Below, piece by piece: positions 36,258 through 47,580 of a DNA stretch of 64,000 nt. This DNA is from Streptomyces sp. GKU 895. GTDB lineage: Bacteria; Actinomycetota; Actinomycetes; Streptomycetales; Streptomycetaceae. The position numbers were made by a program, and so were the translations under genes. The DNA lies in the NCBI GenBank assembly GCA_002027195.1, contig MWJO01000020.1, positions 1 through 64,000 of the forward strand, in the 5' to 3' direction. Each line of letters starts with the position of its first letter. Within the stretch, counting starts at the first letter, position 1. The notes under the pieces are model-generated. The model ran no database searches, was not told the DNA's origin, and saw nothing but the letters and a program-made list of their open reading frames with translations.

Positions 36258-36967
36258 TTGGCGGGAACTCTGAGGGTGGCCAGGACCGGGAGGTGGTCCG
36301 TGGCCGCCCTCAGGTCTGTCTCGGGCAGATGCAGCGGCACCCCGCAGCCGAGCACCTCGATGCCCTTCGTCGCGAAGATCGCGTCGATGCGCTGATGCGG
36401 CTCGCTGTGGACCCAGGTGTGCTCGCCGCCGTCGGGGGCCACCGCCCAGCAGTCCTGAAGGCTCTCCGAGAGGCGGCGGAACGTACGGCCGCCGGGGCGC
36501 TCGTTGAGGTCGCCGCCCGCGACGGCGTGCTCGACGCCCATGCCGGCGACGCGGTCGAGGAGCATGCCGGCCTGCTCGTAGCGCTCGTCCTTCTGGAGGC
36601 TGAGGTGACAGCTGAGTACGCCGAGGCGGGCGTTGCCGAACCGCACGACGGCGGTCGCGAAGCCGCGGCGGTGCTGCGCCGGCGTGAGCGGGAGGAGGAC
36701 GTCTTCTGTGCGCTCCACGGTGGCGCGGAGGTCGCAGAGGATCGCCGGGCCCGCGGCTGTGGCGCCGCCGGTGAGGATGACGAGGTCGGCCGCGCGGGCC
36801 AGGCGGGCGAGTTTCTTTCGCCAGCGGAAGAAGCGGGGGGCTTCTTGGACGAGGACGAGGTCGGGTGCGCAGGCCTTGATGACGCGGGTAAGGGCCGCGG
36901 GGTCGTCCCGGAGTGAACGGACGTTGTAGCTGAGGACGCGGACGAGGGCGGAATCGTCAGGTGCCAT
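36254..36967 (-). CDS. Endonuclease/exonuclease/phosphatase-family protein
   Basis: 237-residue EEP-superfamily hydrolase. Metal and catalytic motifs: VLSYNVRSLRDD, DLVLVQEAPRF, LSCHLSLQKDERY, AVAGGDLNERPGG, and the terminal RAATDHLPVLATL. There is no signal peptide. Members hydrolyse phosphodiesters in nucleic acids or lipids; the substrate here is not predictable. It ends convergently, overlapping the previous gene by 4 bases. Confidence 0.88.
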   Translation of the reverse strand: MAPDDSALVRVLSYNVRSLRDDPAALTRVIKACAPDLVLVQEAPRFFRWRKKLARLARAADLVILTGGATAAGPAILCDLRATVERTEDVLLPLTPAQHRRGFATAVVRFGNARLGVLSCHLSLQKDERYEQAGMLLDRVAGMGVEHAVAGGDLNERPGGRTFRRLSESLQDCWAVAPDGGEHTWVHSEPHQRIDAIFATKGIEVLGCGVPLHLPETDLRAATDHLPVLATLRVPAN

Positions 36968-36980
36968 GTCGTTGATTTTT

Positions 36981-37059
36981 GCGCCCCATAGCTCGGGGCG
37001 CGAGGTGTATGCGCGAGTGCCGGTTCAGTGTGGCTGGTCGCGCAGTTCCCCGCGCCCCC
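36981..37059. repeat. Hairpin and REP-like intergenic Streptomyces repeat
   Basis: GCGCCCC-ATAGCTC-GGGGCGC (36981-37001) is a perfect hairpin. At 37032-37059 lies GGCTGGTCGCGCAGTTCCCC followed by GCGCCCCC, a word I recognise as widely repeated between genes in Streptomyces chromosomes. It sits between the convergent-side end of glkA and the EEP gene start. Confidence 0.6.
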
Positions 37060-37083
37060 GAGGGACGTCACGCAGGCGCTTGT

Positions 37084-38037
37084 TTACATGATCGGGTCGG
37101 GTTCGCGGGCCAGGTCCGCCGCGCCCACCATTCCCGCCTTGTTGCCCAGCTGGGCCGCGATCACGTCCGCCACCGGGCGCCAGTTGCCGCCCACCAGCCA
37201 GCGCTTGTAGGACTTGCGGATCGGGTCGAGGACCAGTTCGCCCTCGTCCGAGAGGCCGCCGCCGACGATGAAGGCGGACGGGTCGAAGAGGGAGGCCAGG
37301 TCGGCGAGGCCGGCGCCGGCCCAGCGGGCCAGCTCGCGGTAGGAGTCGACGGCGACCGGGTCGCCCTGCCGGGCGGCGACGGAGATGTGCTTGCCCTCGA
37401 TGCCCTCGGGCGAGCCGTCACCGAGGGCGAGCAGCACCTCGGCGCGCTCGGGGGTGGCGTTGGCGCGCTGCTTGGCGTACCGGACGAGGGCGCGGCCGGA
37501 GGCGTACTGCTCCCAGCAGCCCTGCGAGCCGCAGCCGCACAGCAGCCCGTCCGGCACCATGCGGATGTGGCCGAACTCGGCGGCGACGCCGAAGTGGCCG
37601 CGGCGCAGCTTGTTGCCGATGATGATGCCGCCGCCGAGGCCGGTGCCGAGCGTGATGCAGATGACGTTGCGGTGGCCCTTGCCGGCACCGAACTTGTACT
37701 CGCCCCACGCGGCCGCGTTGGCGTCGTTCTCGACGACGACGGGGAGGCCGACGCGGGCCTCGACCTTCTCCTTCAGCGGCTCGTTGCGCCAGTCGATGTT
37801 GGGCGCGAAGTAGACCTCGGAGCGCTGCCGGTTGACGTAACCGGCGGCTCCGATGCCCACGCCGATGATCTCGTGACCTGCGCGTGCGCCCTCGACGGCG
37901 GAGGCGATGGCGTCCACGATGCCCTCGGGCGTGCCCGGGGTCGGCACCTTGAAGGTCGAGAGGATGTTGCCTTCCTCATCGACCACGCCGGCCGCGATCT
38001 TCGTGCCGCCGATGTCGACGCCGATGGTGAGTCCCAT
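37084..38037 (-). CDS. glkA: ROK-family glucokinase
   Basis: 317-residue ROK-family glucokinase, the enzyme that also mediates glucose repression in Streptomyces (established for S. coelicolor GlkA). ATP-binding motif TIGVDIGGTKIAAGVVD; sugar-binding VVENDANAAAWGEYKFG and EFGHIRMVPDG; ROK zinc motif CGCGSQGCWEQYASGRALV with three Cys. The frame is intact and the length normal. The second, convergent pfkA locus about 5 kb away places two glycolytic steps in the window. Confidence 0.96.
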   Translation of the reverse strand: MGLTIGVDIGGTKIAAGVVDEEGNILSTFKVPTPGTPEGIVDAIASAVEGARAGHEIIGVGIGAAGYVNRQRSEVYFAPNIDWRNEPLKEKVEARVGLPVVVENDANAAAWGEYKFGAGKGHRNVICITLGTGLGGGIIIGNKLRRGHFGVAAEFGHIRMVPDGLLCGCGSQGCWEQYASGRALVRYAKQRANATPERAEVLLALGDGSPEGIEGKHISVAARQGDPVAVDSYRELARWAGAGLADLASLFDPSAFIVGGGLSDEGELVLDPIRKSYKRWLVGGNWRPVADVIAAQLGNKAGMVGAADLAREPDPIM

Positions 38038-38091
38038 GAATCCCTCAGTTTCGGTCGAGCCCCGCTACGGCCCACCGTACCCGAGGGGGCT

Positions 38092-38573
38092 CTAGTCCAG
38101 GTCGATGCGCTCCCCCGGACCGGCCTCCTCGCCGCCTTCCCGGGGCTTGGCGTCCCGCTGGGTCCAGCGCTGTTCCTGGGCCTGGACCGCGGAGCGGTAG
38201 GCGGCCAGCAGTTCGGTGCCGGCCGCCGCCAGGTGGTCGAAGACGTCCGGGTTGCGTTCGATGACGGGCTCGACGGCGCCTTGGCCTGCTGGACGACCTG
38301 CTGCACCACCTGCTGGGCGGCCGGTCCGGCGACCGCCCCGAACAGCGGCGACTGGATCGAGGACAGCTTGTCGGTGACGGCGTCGACGAGCTTGCGCAGT
38401 TCCTCGGCGGCCGAGCCGGGCGGCGGGCCGTAGCTCGCGCGGCGGCGGGCCTTCTCCGCCGCGAGGTCCTCGGCGCACGCCGTCGCCCACGCGTCGGCGT
38501 CGGTGGCCCGCACCTCGTCAGCCTCGGCCTCGCGCTCCGAAGCGGCGTCTGACGGGCGGAGCTCTTCGCTCAT
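38092..38573 (-). CDS. DUF5304-like hypothetical protein, one frameshift
   Basis: About 160-residue acidic, mostly helical protein (probably DUF5304). N-terminal part: DADAWATACAEDLAAEKARR, then PLFGAVAGPAAQQVVQQVV. C-terminal part, in another frame: NPDVFDHLAAAGTELLAAYR. One base is missing near 38282, where GCGCCGTCGAG should read GCNGCCGTCGAG. Members lie next to glkA in Streptomyces; no function is known. Reads on directly to the glkA start 54 bases away. Confidence 0.72.
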
Positions 38574-38624
38574 GACGGACTCCTGACTGCGTTGCGTCCT
38601 TACGACGTTACCCGAACGGCCGCA

Positions 38625-38695
38625 CCGGATTCACGGGGTCTGCGGCTAGAGATCCGGGTCCGGATTCGACGGGGTCTGCGGCCAGAGATCCGGGT
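38625..38695. repeat. Tandem duplication of about 35 bp at the ArsA-like gene end
   Basis: Two adjacent units of 35 and 36 bases, each containing CGGGGTCTGCGGC, then T or C, then AGAGATCCGGGTC. They cover the C-terminal codons and stop codon of the ArsA-like gene; a T/C difference decides whether the stop codon TAG (on the minus strand) is present in the unit. Confidence 0.6.
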
Positions 38696-39835
38696 CCGGC
38701 GCGAACCGGACCCGCAGCTCCCCGTCCCGCAGCGCGGCCCCGGCGACCGTGCACCGGCGCAGCGCGGACGGCAGCGGCACGATCCGCCGGAACTGCCCGG
38801 CGGCGACGACGAGTTCGTCCCCGCGCCGGATGAGGTCCAGCTGGTCCCGTATCGCGCCGGGGAGCGGCACGTGCCACACCAGCACGCCGTCCTCGGCCAG
38901 CCGGTCGACGACCGGCCACTCGACGCGGGAGGAGGCCTCCGGCGCGCCGGGCACCACGAGTGCGCCGAGGTCGTCGAGGCCGCGCGGGTCCCGTCCGGCG
39001 TGGGCGATCTCCACGACCTCGTACGTCTCCCGCCACTCCTCCAGCGTCTTGCGCTGCTGGGCGACGGGCCCGGCGAGCCAGTTGTCGGCGGGCACGTCGG
39101 GCAGGACCCGGTTGGCGATCAGGTGCTCGGGCCGCAGCCCGCGCAGGGCGAGCCCGAGGCCGGCGTCGCGCACGGCGTCGGCCCCGGCGGGACCGGGTTC
39201 GGCGACGAGGCGTACGACGGTGTCGCGGTCGGCGATGACGGCCTCGACGGCGGCGAGCTCCAGGTCCCAGCGCGCGGTGGTCTCGTACAGCCACTCCGAG
39301 GGCATCGGCACCCCGGCCAGCCGTCCGAGCACGGGCCGGAGCGCCCGCGCGGCCTGCCGTTCGGGCGGCAGCAGCCGGCGCAGATAGCGGCGCAGTTCCT
39401 CGGGGAGGGCGAGGAGGGCGAGGGCCTGCGGGGTGGGCGGCAGATCACGACGAGCAGGTCGTGGCGGTCGGAGAGGGCCGCGTCCCTGAGGGCACGCAGG
39501 AGGGTGAGCTCCTCGGCGCCGGGCAGCGGGGTGACCTCTTCGGGGTCGAGGCGGGCGGCGCCGAGCAGGTCGAGGACAGAGGAGGCGCGCTCCTGGAAGC
39601 CGGCGAGGTCGTCGCGGAAACCGGCGGTCGCGTCGGGCCGCCAGGCGGTGAGCCCCTCCCGGACCTCGACGGGCACCGGCCCCGTGGCCACGCCCAGGAC
39701 CGCGCCGAGGGTGTCGGTCCGGTCGCCGCTGAGGAGGAGGGTCCGCTCACCCGCGCGCGTGGCGGCGAGGGCGGTGGCGGCGGCAAGGGTCGTACGACCG
39801 CTGCCGCCGGGACCGGTGATCAGGAGGGTGCGCAT
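38646..39835 (-). CDS. ArsA-like P-loop ATPase, one frameshift
   Basis: About 396-residue ATPase of the ArsA/Get3 superfamily. The P-loop near the N-terminus is LLITGPGGSGRTTLAAATAL, with Arg where Lys is usual. Switch-type segments include LLSGDRTDTLGAVLG, DLLVV followed after the frameshift by PPTPQ, and a C-terminal domain ending PSNPDPDL. A base is missing near 39440 (GTGATCTGCC should read GTGGATCTGCC). No partner membrane protein is adjacent, so a role in arsenite export is unlikely; actinomycete homologues of this type have no settled function. Confidence 0.8.
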
Positions 39836-39869
39836 GGGAGTGAACGGTAGATCCCCACGCGGCAAATCC

Positions 39870-40313
39870 CTATTCCGCTCCGGACTCCACCCGCTTCTTC
39901 AGCCCGGCGAGCGCCCGGTCGATGATGACCTTCTCGGCCTTGCGCTTGATCATCCCCAGCATCGGGATCTTGACGTCGACGGTCAGGAGGTAGGTGACCT
40001 CGGTCGCGCCGGTGCCGGTGGCCTTGAGGATGTACGAGCCGTCCAGCTGGCGCAGCATCTGGGACTTCACCAGCGTCCAGGAGACCTCGTTCTCCCCGGT
40101 CCAGGTGTAGCCGAGCACCTGGTCGTCCTTGATGGCGCCGGCGTCCATGACGAGCCGTACCTGCTCGGCGCGGCCTGCGGCGTCCGTCGCGAGGACCTCC
40201 GCCTGCTTCACCTCGCCGGTCCAGTCCGGGTAGCGGGCGAAGTCGGCGATCACCGCCATGACGTCGGCCGGTGCCGCCTCGATCGTGATGCTCGAGCTGG
40301 TGTGTTCCGCCAT
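39870..40313 (-). CDS. SRPBCC-family (START-like) protein
   Basis: 147-residue protein with the SRPBCC/polyketide-cyclase fold: TIEAAPADVMAVIADFARYP, DWTGEVKQAEVL, LGYTWTGENEVSWTLV, and a long C-terminal helix ending in GLKKRVESGAE. Such proteins bind hydrophobic ligands; the specific ligand is unknown. ATG at 40313 follows GGAGGAGCCACGGCG. It precedes the ArsA-like gene on the same strand by about 35 bases, so the two are probably co-transcribed. Confidence 0.87.
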   Translation of the reverse strand: MAEHTSSSITIEAAPADVMAVIADFARYPDWTGEVKQAEVLATDAAGRAEQVRLVMDAGAIKDDQVLGYTWTGENEVSWTLVKSQMLRQLDGSYILKATGTGATEVTYLLTVDVKIPMLGMIKRKAEKVIIDRALAGLKKRVESGAE

Positions 40314-40440
40314 CGCCGTGGCTCCTCCAGATGCGGGCCGGTAGGTCATGAAGCGTGCGCACGTGTGTGCAGCGTGAAGGCTACCGCGCACGTGAGCGGC
40401 CGACTTCACCGCCCGTCACCCCGCGGGCGTCACCGGTCCC

Positions 40441-41238
40441 TCACCATTCGAGCGCCCACGGCCGTCCGCTCCCCGCGAAGTGCCCGACGTTGACGCACTC
40501 GGTCGCCCCGATCCGCATCCGGCGCACGAGCGGTTGGTGGACGTGACCGAACAGCGCGTACCGGGGCCGGGTGCGCCGGATCGCCTCCAGCAGCGCCCGG
40601 CTCCCCCGCTCGAAGCGGCGCGCGACGGTGTCGTAGACCAGCTCGGGCACCTCGGGCGGGATGTGCGTGCACAGCACGTCGACCTCGCCGACCGCCTCGA
40701 TCTTGGCCGCGTACTCCTCGTCGCTGATCTCGTAGGGGGTGCGCATCGGGGTGCGCAGACCGCCGCCGACGAAGCCGAAGACGCGGCCGCCGATCTCCAC
40801 GCGCTCGCCGTCGAGGACCGTGGTGCCCGGCCCGGCGTACTCCGCCCACAGGGACGGCATGTCGACATTGCCGTAGGTGGCGTACGTCGGTGTCGGGAAC
40901 GCGGCGAACAGCTCGGCGTACTGCTTGCGTACGGCCTTCTCGATGGCGCTCGCCCGGTCCGTGCCGATCCCGGCCCACAGCCGGGCGCCGAACTCGCGGG
41001 CCTCCTCGAAGCGGCGGGCGGTGCGCAGCTCGACGATCCGGTCGGCGTTCTCGGTGCCGAACAGGTCCGGGAAGATGCCGCGGGAGTGGTCGGCGTAGTC
41101 GAGGAAGAGGACCAGGTCACCCAGGCAGATCAGGGCGTCCGCGCCCTCGCCGGCGGCGGCCAGGTCACGGGCGTTGCCGTGCACGTCGCTGACCACATGG
41201 ACGCGTGTCCTGCGGTTTCGGGGCGGTGAGGGTGCCAT
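40441..41238 (-). CDS. Calcineurin-like metallophosphoesterase
   Basis: 265-residue metallophosphoesterase with the metal-binding motifs in order: VVSDVHGNARDL, CLGDLVLFLDYA, TYGNVDMP, and ALFGHVHQPLVRR. It resembles YfcE/MJ0936-type phosphodiesterases. The ATG at 41238 is preferred because the upstream in-frame sequence (to 41496) reads through a promoter region and is non-conserved in character. Confidence 0.88.
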   Translation of the reverse strand: MAPSPPRNRRTRVHVVSDVHGNARDLAAAGEGADALICLGDLVLFLDYADHSRGIFPDLFGTENADRIVELRTARRFEEAREFGARLWAGIGTDRASAIEKAVRKQYAELFAAFPTPTYATYGNVDMPSLWAEYAGPGTTVLDGERVEIGGRVFGFVGGGLRTPMRTPYEISDEEYAAKIEAVGEVDVLCTHIPPEVPELVYDTVARRFERGSRALLEAIRRTRPRYALFGHVHQPLVRRMRIGATECVNVGHFAGSGRPWALEW

Positions 41239-41534
41239 GGCGATCAAGGGTAGGCGTGTGCGGCATACGTGAACAGTGGCGGCCGGACCTGCGGTTACTG
41301 GCCAGTCATCAGACGCCTCGACTACTCTGCGCTGAGAAACACCAATCCGTGTGACGCAGCGAACATCTCGCCGGGACCCCCTGTCGGAGACGCCATACCG
41401 GCGGGTAACGTCCGGGCAGTCCAGTCGTGCTCGGGATTTCAACATCTGACTCCCTGAGCACCTGCCCGAGCCTTGGACCGCACCGTCGCATCGCACAACG
41501 TCGTGGCGCCGGCGCCTTATTAGGAGCAGCAGTC

Positions 41535-43330
41535 TTGCGCGAGTTCAGCCTTCCGGCCTTGTACGAGGTCCCTGCGGACGGAAACCTCACCGACATCGTC
41601 CGCAGAAACGCCGCGCAGCATCCCGACGTCGCCGTCATCGCCCGCAAGGTCGACGGCGCCTGGCAGGACGTGACGGCCACGACCTTCCTCGCGGAGGTGC
41701 ACGCGGCCGCCAAGGGCCTCATCGCCTCGGGTGTGCAGCCCGGCGACCGGGTGGGCCTGATGTCGCGGACCCGCTACGAGTGGACGCTGCTCGACTTCGC
41801 GATCTGGTGCGCGGGCGCGGTCACCGTGCCGGTGTACGAGACCAGCTCGCCGGAGCAGATCCAGTGGATCCTCGCCGACTCCGGCGCGACCGCCTGCGTC
41901 GTCGAGCTGGACAACCACGCGGCTGCCGTGGAGTCGGTGCGTGACCGGCTGCCCGCCCTCAAGCACGTCTGGCAGATCGAGGGCGGGGGTGTGGCGGAGC
42001 TGGGCCGGGCCGGCCAGGACATCAGCGACGCGGCCGTCGAGGAGCGCAGCTCGCTGGCGAAGGCGGACGACCCGGCGACCATCGTCTACACCTCGGGGAC
42101 GACCGGTCGCCCCAAGGGCTGTGTGCTGACCCACCGCAGCTTCTTCGCGGAGTGCGGCAACGTCGTGGAGCGGCTGCGCCCGCTGTTCCGCACCGGCGAG
42201 TGTTCGGTGCTGCTCTTCCTGCCGCTCGCGCACGTCTTCGGACGGCTCGTGCAGGTCGCGCCGATGATGGCGCCGATCAAGCTGGGCACCGTCCCGGACA
42301 TCAAGAACCTCACCGACGAGCTGGCCTCCTTCCGGCCGACGCTGATCCTGGGCGTGCCGCGCGTCTTCGAGAAGGTCTACAACTCGGCGCGCGCGAAGGC
42401 GCAGGCGGACGGCAAGGGCAAGATCTTCGACAAGGCCGCCGACACCGCGATCGCGTACAGCAAGGCGCTGGACACCCCGTCGGGGCCGTCCCTCGGTCTG
42501 AAGATCAAGCACAAGACCTTCGACAAGCTGGTCTACAGCAAGCTGCGCGCGGTCCTCGGCGGCAAGGGCGAGTACGCCATCTCCGGCGGCGCCCCGCTGG
42601 GTGAGCGGCTCGGCCACTTCTTCCGCGGCATCGGCTTCACGGTCCTGGAGGGCTACGGCCTCACCGAGTCCTGCGCGGCCACCGCCTTCAACCCCTGGGA
42701 CCGGCAGAAGATCGGCACGGTCGGCAGCCGCTGCCCGGCTCGGTGATCCGGATCGCCGACGACGGCGAGGTGCTGCTGCACGGCGAGCACCTGTTCAAGG
42801 GCTACTGGAACAACGAGGCCGCGACCGCCGAGGCGCTGGCCGACGGCTGGTTCCACACCGGTGACATCGGCACCCTCGACGAGGACGGCTACCTGAGGAT
42901 CACCGGTCGCAAGAAGGAGATCATCGTCACCGCGGGCGGCAAGAACGTCGCCCCGGCCGTGATCGAGGACCGGATCCGCGCGCACGCGCTGGTCGCGGAG
43001 TGCATGGTCGTCGGCGACGGGCGGCCCTTCGTGGGCGCGCTGGTCACCATCGACGAGGAGTTCCTGGGCCGTTGGGCCGCCGAGCACGGCAAGCCGGCGG
43101 ATGCCACCGCGGCGTCGCTGGCCGGGGACGCGGACCTGAACGCTGCCGTCCAGGCCGCGATCGACGACGGCAACGCCGCGGTGTCGAAGGCGGAATCGGT
43201 GCGGAAGTTCCGCATTCTGTCCTCCCAGTTCACGGAGGAGTCGGGCCACCTGACGCCGTCCCTGAAGCTCAAGCGCAACGTGGTGGCGAAGGACTACGCG
43301 GACGAGATCGAGGCGATCTACCAGAAGTAG
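41535..43330 (+). CDS. Long-chain fatty-acid-CoA ligase (AMP-forming), one frameshift
   Basis: About 598-residue acyl-CoA synthetase (FadD15 type). Motifs: [71 protein letters not shown] and the C-terminal [11 protein letters not shown] base is missing near 42735 (GGCAGCCGCTGCC should be GGCNGGCCGCTGCC), splitting the two domains. The start is TTG at 41535 (AGGAG 8 bases upstream; protein begins [16 protein letters not shown]). The 296 bases before it contain no gene; they hold the divergent promoters. Confidence 0.9.
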
Positions 43331-43349
43331 CAAGCTTTCTGAAAGAACG

Positions 43350-45004
<1,655 letters not shown>

Positions 45005-45026
45005 TTATTCGGTTCCGCCTAGACGG

Positions 45027-46168
45027 CTAGAGCAACGTCTTCAACTTTTCTGCCAGCAGGTCCCAGCGCCACTTCTCCTCGACCCAGGCCCGCCCCCGCT
45101 CCCCCATCCGCCGCCGCAGCTCCGCGTCGCCCAGGAGCGCGAGAATCCGCTCGGCGCAGTCCTCGACGGACCCGCCCCGTACGACCCAGCCGGTCTCCCC
45201 GTCGAGCACGGCGTCCGGCGCCCCGCCGAGTCCCCGGCGACGACCGGCAGCCCGGTCGCGGAGGCCTCCAGATAGACGATCCCGAGCCCCTCCACATCGA
45301 GCCCGCCCCGCCGGGTCCGGCACGGCATCGCGAACACGTCCCCGGCGCCGTAGTGCGCGGGCAGCTCGGACCAGGGCACGGCCCCGGTGAACCGGACGGA
45401 GCCGGCGACCCCGGTCTCGCGCGCCAGCCTGCGCAGCTCCTTCTCGTACGGCCCCCCGCCGACGATCAGCAGCACGGCGTCGGGCTCTTTGAGGAGGATC
45501 CGCGGCATCGCCAGGATCAGCGTGTCCTGCCCCTTGCGCGGCACCAGCCGCGAGACGCACACCACCACCGGCCGGTCGGTCAGCCCGAGCCGCGCCCGCA
45601 CGACCGCACCGCCCGACCCCGGATGGAAGGTCTTCTCGTCCACCCCCGGCGGCAGCTGCACCATCCGCGATCCCGCCTCGGGCGTCAGCGCGCCGGCGAT
45701 CCGCGACCGCGTGTACTCGCCGAGGTAGGTGATCGTGTCCGTGCCCTCGCCGATCCGGCGCAGCAGCTGCCGCGCGGCGGGCAGCTGCGCCCACCCCGCC
45801 TCGTGCCCGTGGGTGGTGGCCACCAGCCGTTCGGCCCCGGCCTTCCGCAGCGCGGGCGCCATCAGCCCGAGCGGCGCCGCGGCCCCGAACCACACCGACG
45901 TGCAGCCGTGTTCCCGCAGGAGTCCGACCGCCGTACGCGTGGCCGCGGGCGTCGGCAGGAGCATCGTCGTACGGTCGCGTACGACGGTGAAGGGCTGCTC
46001 GGCGTCGAAGGCGGCCGTGGCCTCTACGCCCTCCCGGCCCCGCTTCCAGGTCGACGCGTAGACCACGAGCCGCTCGGGATCGAGGCGCAGCGCCATGTTG
46101 TGCAGGAACGCCTGGATACCGCCTGGCCTGGGCGGGAAGTCGTTCGTGACGATCAGGGTCTTGGACAT
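45027..46168 (-). CDS. GT4 glycosyltransferase (PimB-like mannosyltransferase), one frameshift
   Basis: About 380-residue GT-B glycosyltransferase. It begins SKTLIVTNDFPPRPGGIQAF, typical of PimB-type phosphatidylinositol mannosyltransferases. The donor-binding region has VSRLVPRKGQDTLI and the EX7E motif in DVEGLGIVYLEASATGLPVV. A base is missing near 45233 (TCGGCGGGGCGCC should read TCGGGCGGGGCGCC), followed by the native end. ATG 46168 is taken as start; ATG 46180 is an alternative. The neighbouring GT87 gene is divergent. Confidence 0.87.
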
Positions 46169-46332
46169 CGTCGTGCGCATCGCCGCCGACCCTATCCAAA
46201 GGCGCGGCCACCGCTGCCCCACGACCCCCTCACAGCCGGTCACGGCCGCGTTTATGGCACCCTCACAGCAGGTCGGGACATCATGGCCATCTCAATCACG
46301 GCACAGACGGCAACGCGCGAACAGGGGCTCCG

Positions 46333-47580
46333 GTGGACATTGCGGGTGCGAGGCGGTCTCCGGCGGGACTGCTGGCGACCTGGGGCCTGACACGGCTGCT
46401 GCTGCTCCTGTTCGTCCTGAAGGTGTACGTCTTCCCCGGCCCGGACGTCACGAGCGACGTGTCGGTGATCTACCAGGGCTGGTACGACGTGCTGCGCACC
46501 GGCACCTTCCCGCAGGACGACGTCACCTGGCAGTACCCGCCGGCCGCCGCGCTGGCGATCCTCTCCCCCGCGCTGCTGCCGTTCCTCCCGTACGCGACCG
46601 CGTTCTTCGTCCTCGCCTTCCTCGCCGACCTGGTGGTCTTCTCCCTGCTGCTGTACGCGGGCCTGCGCCCCGGCCGGAGCCTGCGCGGCGCCTGGGTGTG
46701 GGTGGTGGGCGTCCCGCTGCTCGGCCCGACCGTGTACGCCCGCTACGACGTGATGGTCACCGCCGTCGCCGTGGCCGCGCTGCTCGCGGGCGCCCGGCAT
46801 CCGCGGGTGACGGGCGCCCTGATCGGCTTCGGGGCGATGCTCAAGGTGTGGCCGGTGCTGCTGCTGGTGGCCGCCCGCAGGCGCGGGGTCTGGATGTCGG
46901 CGGCGGTCACGGCGGCCGGGCTCGCGGCCCTGTTCGCGGTGACCATGCCCGGCTCCTTCGCGTTCCTGACCTTCCAGGCCGACCGGGGCACCGAGGTGGA
47001 GTCGCTGGGCTCGCTGGTCTTCCATGTGGCCCGGCAGTACGGCTGGGACGGCCAGGTGCTGCTGAACTACGGCTCGGTGGAATTCCTCGGCCCGTGGGTG
47101 AACGTCGTCAGCACCGCCGCGCTCGCCCTGACCGGCATCGCCTTCGGCTGGCTGCTGCTGTGGCGGCTGGTCGCGACCCGCTTCGAGGCGCACACCGCGG
47201 CGGACGCGGCGTTCGTGGCGGTGCTGCTGTTCACGACCACGAGCCGGGTGATCAGCCCGCAGTACATGGTGTGGCTGATCGGCCTCGCGGCGGTCTGCCT
47301 GTGCTTCCGGGCGAGCCGGATGACAGGGCCCGCGCTGCTGGTCCTGGTGGCCTCCTTCGTGACGGTCCTGGAGTTCCCGGTCTACTTCGCGAACGTCGTC
47401 GCCAGCGACCGCCTCGGCGTCACCCTCCTCTTCCTCCGCAACGGCCTGCTCGTCGCCGCGACCGTACTGGCGGGCGTCCGGCTGTGGCGGGCCACGGTGA
47501 CCGCGCCCGCCGAGGACCCCGAGGAGCCTCAGCCGGCACGGGCCACGGAGGAGCCGTCGGAGACCTCGGTCACCTCCTGA
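46333..47580 (+). CDS. GT87-family (DUF2029) membrane mannosyltransferase
   Basis: 415-residue polytopic glycosyltransferase of the GT87/DUF2029 family, using polyprenyl-phosphate-mannose. About ten membrane helices are visible. The first loop contains PGPDVTSDVSVIYQGWYDVL with the acidic catalytic region, then WQYPPAAALAI. The GTG start follows GGGGCTCCG. With the divergent PimB-like gene this suggests a role in mannosylating lipids or glycans of the envelope. The last 52 bases overlap tail-to-tail with the MATE gene. Confidence 0.88.
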   Translation: MDIAGARRSPAGLLATWGLTRLLLLLFVLKVYVFPGPDVTSDVSVIYQGWYDVLRTGTFPQDDVTWQYPPAAALAILSPALLPFLPYATAFFVLAFLADLVVFSLLLYAGLRPGRSLRGAWVWVVGVPLLGPTVYARYDVMVTAVAVAALLAGARHPRVTGALIGFGAMLKVWPVLLLVAARRRGVWMSAAVTAAGLAALFAVTMPGSFAFLTFQADRGTEVESLGSLVFHVARQYGWDGQVLLNYGSVEFLGPWVNVVSTAALALTGIAFGWLLLWRLVATRFEAHTAADAAFVAVLLFTTTSRVISPQYMVWLIGLAAVCLCFRASRMTGPALLVLVASFVTVLEFPVYFANVVASDRLGVTLLFLRNGLLVAATVLAGVRLWRATVTAPAEDPEEPQPARATEEPSETSVTS

